From an uncultured Halieaceae bacterium (GTDB taxonomy: Bacteria; Pseudomonadota; Gammaproteobacteria; Pseudomonadales; Halieaceae), in NCBI GenBank assembly GCA_938045215.1, contig CALINF010000254.1:1-6009 (forward strand): 6,009 nucleotides of DNA, read 5' to 3'. This document shows, one piece after another, positions 1 to 6,009 of the stretch (its first letter is position 1; each line of letters begins with the position of its first letter). The position numbers and the translations under genes were made by a program. The notes under the pieces were generated by a model. It was not told the DNA's origin. It saw only the letters and a list, made by a program, of their open reading frames with translations, and did no database searches.

Positions 1-2343
1 AACGTGTTCCACATTCGCAGGTAATGCGGTGTTGATCTGTTGCTCGATCATGTCAATCAACGGTTCAGCTTCCATTTGGCGCTCTAACTGCTCGTCCGAG
101 TCGATATCGCCTTCCAGCTGTTGTTCGAGCCACAAGCTTACCTGTTCGAAGCTTTTGATACTTTCATCCCAGGCGGCACTGTCTGGCCCCTGCTTGACGT
201 GTGTCAGTATCAGTTGGTCGCGCCACCCGTGCTCCACGAGTTCCATCAGTACTTTTGGTGCGTGCGGTGGCTTGAGCCGTTGCTGTATGAAGCGATCAAC
301 TTCCCGCTGGGCTTGCGCCAGTTTTTCCTGCCCTTGTTGCGTGCGCACAACACGATCAACATTTTTGCTATGTGCCCGCTCCTGTTGCTGAACCAGCTTG
401 TCAATTTTTGCCAGTGCGCTCTCAAATACAGTGCTGTCGGTGTCATAGTCCGTAACAATCTGGTCAACGATTTCGCCCACCCGGGTTTCCAGACTGCGAT
501 TGGGGAAATTTGACGATGAGGCCAGCTGTGACAGTTTGTCGATGACACCTCGCGCAGCATGACCGCGATCGACAAAGAACTGTGGTTCCATCAGTGCCAG
601 TTTAGCCATGGGGATCTGCAGGTTCCCCAGCGCCGGTCGCAGATCTGCACTGACATCGAGTTGAGAGTTAATCGTTCCAAACAGATTATCCACCAGATCG
701 ATCTGGTTCAGGCTCTCGTTATTGAGACCGCCGGTATCTTCCAGTCCGGAAATACTGCCGGCATTGGCTGCGAGATATTCTCGCAAAGAGCTGGCATTTT
801 GTACCGCCGCACGACTGTTTGCGTCCATCTGCAAAGCGCCAAGCGCATCTGCGACGGTTCTCGTGTCGGCCATTGGCCCAGAGATGGTTGCTGCACCACT
901 ACCACCACTGCTCGAGGAATCACTCCCTGCGCCTGCCAGTCCCTGCGCCTCGCGTTTGAAATTCAACGCATCGATAACCGAGCGGTACAGGCTTTCAGGA
1001 CTAAAGCGCTCGGAGATCTTCTCGAAAACGCCTTCTACTACCTGATCCACCAGATCTTCTGTTTTGGTGGGTGTGGGAGTGGATGGCTGTTCGGTTGGCC
1101 CATTTGCGGGAGCACCCAGGTCGGGCAGATCCGCAGCGCTTGCCACCGTTTCATTTTTACCAGCCACCGGCTCTGTAGGTGGCTCGATCGGAACTTCGGT
1201 TGGCTCGGGGTCTGCAAGTGACGATGAAGTGGATACCGACGTTGTCTGGCTCTGCTTCGCGGCCTCTCTGGCCGTGCGCGCGGCCTTGAGAAGCGAGCCC
1301 TTGTTGATGATTTCCTCTTCAATATTGGGCCGTATGCCTTGTTCAGCCAGTTCGGTGTTGAGTGGCGAGTAGAAAGCATCGAGCTGCTCAATGAACTGAT
1401 CGACGAAATAGCTGAGTACTTGAGGAATCACACCAGCAGGGAGGCCGCTATTTCTCAATGCAGTTTGGAATGCGTGGCACAATGGTTCAACGTGAACAGG
1501 CAGCCTGACACTTAGGGGATCAGCCTCAATCAGCGTGGCGAGGCGCATAACAAGCGCTTCCAGAGCTACCTGATGCAGCTCTTCGCCGCGAGTAATCATT
1601 CGATCAAGCGCCAGATAGCCCTCGAATTCCTCAATATCAACCAGCCCCAGTGACTGGTCCTGCTCCTGTTCGCGCCAACCTTGGTGCTGTGCTTGGGGGG
1701 TCAGATCCTCGAACAGGGCATCGATCTCTGTCAGGAAGGCGCTGGCGATGAGTCGCCCCTCCTTCTTGAGAGCGTTGAGTGCCTCGTAGTGAATATTGTG
1801 TCCGGATTCGCTGTGCCCGGATGTCATTGAAAGTTCAAACAGATGGTCGGTCAGCTGGTTGATAAACAGCTGCACGCGCTCCGCAAGTAACGCGTTGCTG
1901 TGTTCTCGTACCGCTCGCAGCTGCGGCGTCCATCGGGTAGCAGATGCGATCTCTGGTACATCTGCGCTACTAGTGGTTTCAGCAGGCCAGCGATTCTGAA
2001 CGGCTTCCAGACAGGCGCGTGTCTGCGGACTGTAGGGATCGACAAACTCCAGATGGAGGGTCGATGAACTGATTCTGTCGATGCGCACAGGCACGACTTC
2101 ACGTTTTCCAACAGGCGACTGATACGTAAGGAGTGCGCGTGCGCCTCGAGTCAACTGCTGTTCAGCGCGGTCACTTTCGCTAACAGCCAGTGCGATCCGC
2201 TCGCCAGCAGCAAGACTCGCGGTCCCACAGAATTGACGATGGTCTGCCAGTTCAACAGTGGCGGCTAACGGTTTTGCTTGTGCTTGATTCAGAGCCACGC
2301 TCACTCGATTCAGTCGTGCAGCCTGTGCCAAAGACAATGGCAC
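1..2343 (-). CDS. DUF1631 family protein, 3' end outside window
   Basis: A reading frame of 781 codons runs without a stop from base 2343 to the window edge, so the C-terminus is missing. The family is DUF1631 (some members are misnamed thymidine phosphorylase); its molecular function is unknown to me. Family resemblance is clear in two blocks. Residues about 135-355 are helical and include LFELSMTSG, SLGLVDIEEFEGYLAL and the LDAFYSPLNTELAEQGI stretch. Residues about 565-781 include IPMAKLALMEPQFFVD and, further on, a Gln/Glu-rich probable coiled coil (about 650-690) followed by LMELVEHGWRDQLILTHV. Between them lie a Pro/Thr/Ser/Glu-rich linker (about 361-428) and a Ser/Gly linker (about 473-486). 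Residues 20-115 look beta-rich, possibly a degenerate PilZ-like barrel, but I see no RxxxR or D/NxSxxG motif, so this is only a guess. No signal peptide or membrane segment is visible. The start is uncertain: the frame opens after a TGA at 2361-2359, GTG 2343 is the first standard start, TTG 2337 and GTG 2298 are alternatives, and the Shine-Dalgarno is poor. The first ATG is codon 173, too late because it would cut into the family domain. Confidence 0.85.
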   Translation of the reverse strand, partial: MPLSLAQAARLNRVSVALNQAQAKPLAATVELADHRQFCGTASLAAGERIALAVSESDRAEQQLTRGARALLTYQSPVGKREVVPVRIDRISSSTLHLEFVDPYSPQTRACLEAVQNRWPAETTSSADVPEIASATRWTPQLRAVREHSNALLAERVQLFINQLTDHLFELSMTSGHSESGHNIHYEALNALKKEGRLIASAFLTEIDALFEDLTPQAQHQGWREQEQDQSLGLVDIEEFEGYLALDRMITRGEELHQVALEALVMRLATLIEADPLSVRLPVHVEPLCHAFQTALRNSGLPAGVIPQVLSYFVDQFIEQLDAFYSPLNTELAEQGIRPNIEEEIINKGSLLKAARTAREAAKQSQTTSVSTSSSLADPEPTEVPIEPPTEPVAGKNETVASAADLPDLGAPANGPTEQPSTPTPTKTEDLVDQVVEGVFEKISERFSPESLYRSVIDALNFKREAQGLAGAGSDSSSSGGSGAATISGPMADTRTVADALGALQMDANSRAAVQNASSLREYLAANAGSISGLEDTGGLNNESLNQIDLVDNLFGTINSQLDVSADLRPALGNLQIPMAKLALMEPQFFVDRGHAARGVIDKLSQLASSSNFPNRSLETRVGEIVDQIVTDYDTDSTVFESALAKIDKLVQQQERAHSKNVDRVVRTQQGQEKLAQAQREVDRFIQQRLKPPHAPKVLMELVEHGWRDQLILTHVKQGPDSAAWDESIKSFEQVSLWLEQQLEGDIDSDEQLERQMEAEPLIDMIEQQINTALPANVEHV

Positions 2344-2369
2344 GGTGCGTTGGTTTAGTCACTCAGGTC

Positions 2370-2397
2370 AGTATAACGCTACTGATCTTCCGAACAA
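2370..2397 (-). promoter_or_regulatory. candidate promoter for the DUF1631 gene
   Basis: On the minus strand, TTGTTC (2397-2392) is followed after 16 bases by TATACT (2375-2370), a five-of-six match to the -10 consensus. Transcription would begin near 2363 and leave a leader of about 20 bases before GTG 2343. The -35 box matches the consensus at only three positions. The site lies in the 59-base gap after the upstream kinase-fusion gene, so the DUF1631 gene may be transcribed alone as well as by read-through. No terminator-like hairpin followed by a T run is visible in this gap. Confidence 0.35.
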
Positions 2398-2402
2398 GCA
2401 GC

Positions 2403-4625
2403 CTATTGACGATGTACTCTTATTGCCCTGATTCGCTTCTTGATCGCCTGTTTGTAGTCGTAGTAGTGAAAGCCCAGCTTCCAGTGGGCTGGCAGTTGCC
2501 CCTGCATCTGTTGTTCATAGCAACGTATGAATGTCTTTCTGTCTGGCCAGCTCAGCTTGTAGGCGATTCGTATCAGATCCTGCATTCGCTTCCATCCGGA
2601 GATTCTTGAGCCGGGCCCTTGCCAGATCCAGGCCCGTCCTATATCGATTACCATGGGCATGAAGCTGCCATCGTCCTGCGGCGAGAACATCAGGTTGCCG
2701 GCCGAGAGGTCGCGATGAACGATTTGCATATCGTGCATGCGACAGACAAATTCGCTTATGAGCATGAACCAGGCCTTGGCATCGAGGTTTCGGTAGCTAG
2801 GTTGGCCCGCATTGAGTGTCCGGTAGACATCTTTCGCGGAAAACGCATCGGGGACAAATTGGCACAGATACCACGAATCCTGGATGCCAGACGCAGTTTG
2901 CCGTTCAAAGTAGGCAATGGGCGCAGGTGTGGCAATGCCGTGCCCAAGCATGGCGCAGGCATTACTGAAGTGGCGCAGACCCTTGCTGGGTCGAAATCTG
3001 TAGGTGAACCGTTTGATGCCTTTTACGCGGTTCAACTTCACCGTAATCTCACGGTCCATAAAGCGCGGATCTTGAACATTCCACAGTCGATTGCGGGTAT
3101 CCCGCAGCACCCGCGTTTCGGGTAGGGCAGGCAACATTGTGGGCGACAATGACTCATGCAAACTACTCTCGTTCTGCGCACAGGGCAGGGCCACACAATA
3201 ACCGCCGCGCCAGTCGCCCGCCTGCCAGGGCAGTGACTGCAAATCCGGCCCGTTTAGCTGAACTGCACCAACCAGTGGCCTTGATGTCCGGGGCAGACTG
3301 CCAAGTGGTGAATTGAGATCCAGCACCAGCGGGTGTTCATTGACAAGCGCGAGTCCGTAGTAGGGTTCTCCCAGCCCATTACTGATCGATGTGATGTTTT
3401 CTGTTGCGCTGCCCAGTAACTCGTTGAGGCCGATGCATTGGCGGTCTCGAGTCCAGGCGATGGCGAAAAAATCGCCAGCGATGCCCATAAATTCAAAGAT
3501 GCTGGCGCCCAGTGGATCATGCTGTGCACGTACGATGGTTGCACCGGACAGGCGCTCGGTAATTGATGCAAGCGCACTGAACGCGGGTGTCCGGGAGAAA
3601 TTTTCAGCTTTACCCTTCACTTGGCGATAGTGGCTTACCTGATCAACAGCAGGATAATCATCGGAAGCATCGTCGATCAAGCCGTCGCGATGACAGATGA
3701 GGGGGCCCCAATACACCTGCTCCAGTGCACCGCTGGCCGCTGCCAGCACAAGATATCGCAGCAGATAATCTACCTGTTTGGTGTAGGGCCATGGTGAGCG
3801 TCTGGCCAGGCGCTTGAGCGTCCAACAGGTGTAGGTGCAAACAAAGCGTTGACTGCCACGCCGCTGGCCCAGGCCTTGAAGAATACGCGCCTTTTTGACC
3901 AGATTGAGTTGTCCGGGGCGAGTCAGCCAACGTCCGAGTGCGCGATGGTCGTAGGCCTCGGGTTCAATCACGCGCTCAACGAACAGGTTGTCCGTATGAA
4001 TTGCGGGCGCGTGACCCGACTTGCCGATGAGGGAGAGGTAGAAGCTGTTATAGAGCGGCTCGAAATCGGATATGTTGGGTCCGGCCAGTGTGATGGAAAA
4101 ATCGCGTGCGACTTCTCGCGCGATGTCCCAGCCCGCGGTCAGGTTGCGGCCTGTAAAGCCCGACCACTTGCTGCGGTTGGGCGTGTTTCCTATCTCAAAC
4201 ATATCGACGCTTTTTTCGTAGCGCGTAAACAGCTCAATCAAAAACTGTCGCCATTGAGCCTGTAGCGAGGTGTCCTGACTCAGACGCTGAGACTTATCAA
4301 GGTCAGGAAACACACACAACATTACGGTGAACCCGCTGGCGATCAGGTGGTCCAGTAGCTGTTGGGCGTGGCCGTCAGGACTGTCGTAACTGTAGTGCAT
4401 GCGCACGTTATTGATGTGCAGCTCACGAAGGCTCTGGAGAATGTAGTCCTCGGTTCGGGAGTCGCTGCCGGGTGCGACATTGATGCCAAAAAAATCTGTT
4501 GGGACGGTGTGCCCGCCCGACGGTCGAGCCGAGGTGGTTAGCCAGCGTGGCACATCCAGGGCAGTTGCGAGTGCGCTACGCGCGATGTCCCAATAACCGA
4601 GATGAGTGACAGATGGTATCTTCAA
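2403..4625 (-). CDS. Glycoside-hydrolase-like barrel fused to WaaP/InaA-type kinase
   Basis: This 740-residue protein has two parts. Residues about 43-310 form a clan-A glycosidase-like TIM barrel: strands include FFGINV (45-50), NNVRMHY (72-78), VMLCVF (101-106), MFEIGN (142-147) and LEQVYWGPL (301-309). Residues about 350-470 look like the beta domain that follows such barrels. The usual acid/base Asn-Glu reads N147-T148, and the usual Thr-Glu nucleophile site reads T264-Y265, so hydrolysis looks lost. Residues about 505-740 match the lipopolysaccharide kinase (WaaP/InaA) fold: K530 in VKLNR, GIATPAPIAYFE (563-574), hinge WYLCQFVPDA (585-594), catalytic HRDLSAGN (637-644, D639) and metal-binding IDIGRAW (660-666, D661). 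The kinase therefore looks competent to phosphorylate a sugar or glycolipid; the substrate is unknown. No signal peptide or membrane helix is seen, so it is probably cytoplasmic or peripheral. TTG 4625 is the first standard start after an in-frame TAG at about 4720, with a weak AGG nine bases upstream; GTG 4553 (codon 25) is the alternative. The DUF1631 gene follows 59 bases downstream. Confidence 0.85.
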   Translation of the reverse strand: MKIPSVTHLGYWDIARSALATALDVPRWLTTSARPSGGHTVPTDFFGINVAPGSDSRTEDYILQSLRELHINNVRMHYSYDSPDGHAQQLLDHLIASGFTVMLCVFPDLDKSQRLSQDTSLQAQWRQFLIELFTRYEKSVDMFEIGNTPNRSKWSGFTGRNLTAGWDIAREVARDFSITLAGPNISDFEPLYNSFYLSLIGKSGHAPAIHTDNLFVERVIEPEAYDHRALGRWLTRPGQLNLVKKARILQGLGQRRGSQRFVCTYTCWTLKRLARRSPWPYTKQVDYLLRYLVLAAASGALEQVYWGPLICHRDGLIDDASDDYPAVDQVSHYRQVKGKAENFSRTPAFSALASITERLSGATIVRAQHDPLGASIFEFMGIAGDFFAIAWTRDRQCIGLNELLGSATENITSISNGLGEPYYGLALVNEHPLVLDLNSPLGSLPRTSRPLVGAVQLNGPDLQSLPWQAGDWRGGYCVALPCAQNESSLHESLSPTMLPALPETRVLRDTRNRLWNVQDPRFMDREITVKLNRVKGIKRFTYRFRPSKGLRHFSNACAMLGHGIATPAPIAYFERQTASGIQDSWYLCQFVPDAFSAKDVYRTLNAGQPSYRNLDAKAWFMLISEFVCRMHDMQIVHRDLSAGNLMFSPQDDGSFMPMVIDIGRAWIWQGPGSRISGWKRMQDLIRIAYKLSWPDRKTFIRCYEQQMQGQLPAHWKLGFHYYDYKQAIKKRIRAIRVHRQ

Positions 4626-4674
4626 AATATCGCGCCTGAAGCTGGTGCAATTGTGGGTGATTTGGCCGGTTCCG

Positions 4675-4702
4675 AGTATAACACCGCCCGCGGTATTGTG
4701 AG
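4675..4702 (-). promoter_or_regulatory. candidate extended -10 promoter for kinase-fusion gene
   Basis: On the minus strand, TGTTATACT supplies an extended -10 (TG, one base, then TATACT at 4680-4675). CTCACA (4702-4697) lies 16 bases upstream and matches four of six -35 positions. Transcription would start near 4668, giving a leader of about 43 bases before TTG 4625. The complementary bases read TATAAC (4677-4682) on the plus strand and could serve as a -10 for ung, but no -35 at normal spacing is visible (TTGTGG at 4651-4656 is 20 bases away). The two divergent transcripts may therefore share overlapping polymerase sites. Confidence 0.4.
4683..4694. repeat. short GC-rich inverted repeat in divergent promoter
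   Basis: The bases ACCGC, CC, GCGGT form a perfect five-base inverted repeat with a two-base centre. It lies between the candidate -35 and -10 boxes of the minus-strand promoter and just downstream of the possible plus-strand TATAAC box. This position would suit a repressor or other regulator acting on both genes, but a repeat this short and GC-rich can arise by chance. I recognise no known operator. Confidence 0.25.
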
Positions 4703-4743
4703 ATCTAATGGTGCTGCGCTAGCATGGTCTGGTAAACCAATCC

Positions 4744-4748
4744 GGGAG
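4744..4748 (+). promoter_or_regulatory. ribosome binding site that sets the ung start
   Basis: GGGAG lies six bases upstream of GTG 4755. This is a good Shine-Dalgarno at near-ideal spacing. It favours the GTG over the in-frame ATG at 4602, which has no comparable site and would add 51 residues of non-family sequence. Confidence 0.7.
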
Positions 4749-4754
4749 CTGCAG

Positions 4755-5447
4755 GTGCCTGAAAGACCAGTAGAGATAGAACCGACCTGGCTGGCACATC
4801 TTGCGGCAGAGTTCGATGATGAATATATGGTTAGTCTGCGACACTTTCTGCAGCATGAGCGCGCGGCCGGAAAGAAGATCTATCCTTCAGCGAAAGAAAT
4901 ATTCAGCGCTTTTTCACATACACCATTGCCGCAGGTGAGAGTTGTCATCCTCGGCCAGGATCCATACCACGGAATTGGCCAGGCACATGGGCTGTGTTTT
5001 TCCGTGCGTGCAGGCGTTACTGTGCCGCCATCTCTTGCGAATATCTACCGCGAAATTCATGATGACCTGGGCTGCGCGATTCCCTCTCACGGTAATCTCA
5101 CCTGTTGGGCGGATCAGGGTGTCCTGCTACTCAACAGCGTGCTTTCGGTAGAGGCTTCACAAGCGGCATCGCACCGGGGCAGGGGCTGGGAGCGATTTAC
5201 CGACAAGGTCATCGAGGTGGTAAGTCGCGAGCGCGACGGATTGGTGTTCATGTTGTGGGGTAGCTACGCCCAGAAAAAGGGTGCTCGTATCGATGATCAG
5301 CGACACTGTGTACTCAGTGCGCCTCATCCCTCACCTCTAAGTGCCTATCGCGGCTTCTTTGGCTGTCGCCACTTCTCGCAAGCCAACGCTTACCTCCAGG
5401 GCAGGGGGCAGCAGCCCATCGATTGGTGTGTCCCGGCTATGGACTAG
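4755..5447 (+). CDS. ung: Uracil-DNA glycosylase (family 1)
   Basis: This enzyme removes uracil from DNA by cleaving the N-glycosidic bond, the first step of base excision repair after cytosine deamination or dUMP incorporation; it acts in the cytoplasm on the chromosome. With the GTG start the protein has 230 residues, against 229 for E. coli Ung. All family motifs are present: the water-activating loop GQDPYHG (67-73, catalytic D69), F82 in the uracil-stacking CFSV, N127 in LLLLNSV, which reads the uracil edge, and the DNA-intercalation loop HPSPLS (191-196, catalytic H191), followed by the FFGCRHF block. An in-frame ATG at 4602 would add 51 residues that do not resemble any Ung N-terminus, and that frame would overlap the start of the divergent kinase gene. 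The gene diverges from the kinase fusion and converges on ygfZ. Nothing suggests a defect. Confidence 0.97.
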   Translation: MPERPVEIEPTWLAHLAAEFDDEYMVSLRHFLQHERAAGKKIYPSAKEIFSAFSHTPLPQVRVVILGQDPYHGIGQAHGLCFSVRAGVTVPPSLANIYREIHDDLGCAIPSHGNLTCWADQGVLLLNSVLSVEASQAASHRGRGWERFTDKVIEVVSRERDGLVFMLWGSYAQKKGARIDDQRHCVLSAPHPSPLSAYRGFFGCRHFSQANAYLQGRGQQPIDWCVPAMD

Positions 5448-5461
5448 GCAGCGTTTTGCGC

Positions 5462-6009
5462 TTACGGATTTTCGCCCGCAAGTTCGCTCATAGGAGCGTA
5501 GGGTAAGGGTAGTAACGTGATGGGGTCGGCGTTCTTGTCGTGGGCAAGCAGTAGAGTTTGTGTCTGGGCCTTGAGGGCCAGCTCAATCAGGATGATAGGT
5601 CGTTGCTCCTCGTCTATTCCCTGGTTCAAAACCGTCCCAACAGTCGATCCATCCGGGGTGAAGATAGCTGCGCCTGCTTCGGTTGCGTTCTCCTGGCCGA
5701 TACGAGCGGCGAAGGTTCTGCGTTTGGATTCGCCTTTGTAATGTAAACGGGCGACGACTTCCTGGCCGGTGTAGCAACCCTTGCGAAAGTCAATATGGTC
5801 GGTCAGGTCGTAATTGAGCGCTTGTGGCGTCATCGTTTCTGTAGTGCTAGCGCACACTCGCGCCAGACCTGATTCGATATCCATGCCTGACCAGCGTTTC
5901 GGGGAGCCCGGTGAGCAGTCGTCCGTCAGGGCTTGTATTTGTTGGCTGCAGTTCTCGCGATCAAGCCAGAGTTCGAAGCGCTGTCTGCTGTTGTCGCGCT
6001 GAATGATCA
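5462..6009 (-). CDS. ygfZ: Folate-binding protein YgfZ, C-terminal part, 5' end outside window
   Basis: The frame is open from the right edge (first full codon 6007-6005) to TAA at 5464-5462, showing the last 181 residues of a protein that is usually about 300-330 long. YgfZ is a GcvT-like tetrahydrofolate-binding protein that helps make or repair certain iron-sulfur enzymes, including the tRNA-modifying MiaB in E. coli. The signature KGCYTGQE (codons at 5782-5759) with its conserved cysteine is intact. It is preceded by TPQALNYDL and followed by VVARLHYKGESKRRTF, the family's usual order, and then by a C-terminal beta-barrel with GAAIF and VGTVLNQG. A Met codon at 5884 is internal: the residues upstream of it, such as QRFELWLD and KRWSG, continue the family pattern. 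The true start lies outside the window. It converges on ung with 14 bases between the stop codons. I see no truncation or frameshift in the visible part. Confidence 0.93.
   Translation of the reverse strand, partial: IIQRDNSRQRFELWLDRENCSQQIQALTDDCSPGSPKRWSGMDIESGLARVCASTTETMTPQALNYDLTDHIDFRKGCYTGQEVVARLHYKGESKRRTFAARIGQENATEAGAAIFTPDGSTVGTVLNQGIDEEQRPIILIELALKAQTQTLLLAHDKNADPITLLPLPYAPMSELAGENP

Noticed and set aside
29..1221. Plus-strand open frames of 100-220 codons across this region
   Set aside because: They lie antisense to the continuous DUF1631 frame, have compositions rich in Ser, Cys and Arg with no family resemblance, and have no clear ribosome binding sites.
1060..1260. Low-complexity stretch suspected to be a DNA repeat
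   Set aside because: It encodes a Pro/Thr/Ser/Glu-rich protein linker; no tandem unit repeats at the DNA level.
246..2111. Minus-strand open frames at 246-575, 708-923, 1038-1391 and 1851-2111
   Set aside because: They are out of frame with the DUF1631 coding frame, which is open across the whole stretch and carries the family motifs.
2344..2402. Possible terminator or small RNA in the gap between the two minus-strand genes
   Set aside because: No stem-loop followed by a T run is visible; the gap is explained adequately by a candidate promoter and leader.
2190..4265. Plus- and other minus-frame open frames at 2190-2609, 2619-3125, 3254-3577, 3391-3630, 3658-3930 and 3849-4265
   Set aside because: All are shadows of the 740-residue kinase-fusion gene; none shows recognisable domains.
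4708..4735. Two tiny frames ahead of ung, ATG 4708-TAG 4722 (MVLR) and ATG 4724-TAA 4735 (MVW)
   Set aside because: Considered as regulatory leader peptides, but they have no convincing ribosome binding site, no run of control codons and no attenuator hairpin, so chance is sufficient.
5462..5884. A complete 140-residue protein starting at ATG 5884
   Set aside because: The upstream codons to the window edge continue the YgfZ family sequence in frame, so this Met is internal to a partial gene.

Overview
The window reads as ordinary chromosomal DNA of a proteobacterium, most likely a gammaproteobacterium. The support is a close Ung and YgfZ of the enterobacterial/pseudomonad type, a DUF1631 protein (a family known mainly from Proteobacteria) and a WaaP/InaA-type sugar kinase domain linked to lipopolysaccharide or other envelope glycans. 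The genus cannot be fixed from what is visible. I see no mobile element, RNA gene, CRISPR array or phage gene, and coding density is very high.

There are four protein genes. Bases 1-2343 (minus strand) hold a DUF1631-family protein whose 3' end lies beyond the left edge; 781 codons are open, and the reading frame begins at a GTG with no in-frame ATG for the first 172 codons. Bases 2403-4625 (minus) hold a 740-residue two-part protein: an N-terminal clan-A glycoside-hydrolase-like TIM barrel plus a beta-rich domain, followed by a C-terminal WaaP/InaA-type kinase domain. Bases 4755-5447 (plus) hold uracil-DNA glycosylase (ung), started here at a GTG with a good ribosome binding site. Bases 5462-6009 (minus) hold the C-terminal 181 residues of the folate-binding protein YgfZ, whose 5' end lies beyond the right edge.

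The kinase fusion and the DUF1631 gene run the same way with 59 bases between them, so they could be co-transcribed, although a plausible separate promoter lies in that gap. The kinase fusion and ung diverge from a 129-base intergenic region (4626-4754), which carries a good extended -10 box for the kinase gene and a short GC-rich inverted repeat. ung and ygfZ converge with only 14 bases between their stop codons.

The most interesting item is the kinase fusion. Its barrel keeps the scaffold of a glycosidase, but by my reading both expected catalytic glutamates are replaced (T148 and Y265), while the kinase domain keeps its lysine, HRD aspartate and metal-binding aspartate. I infer a carbohydrate-recognising pseudo-glycosidase coupled to an active sugar or glycolipid kinase; this has not been tested. 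All three gene starts that fall inside the window (DUF1631, kinase fusion, ung) appear to be non-ATG.
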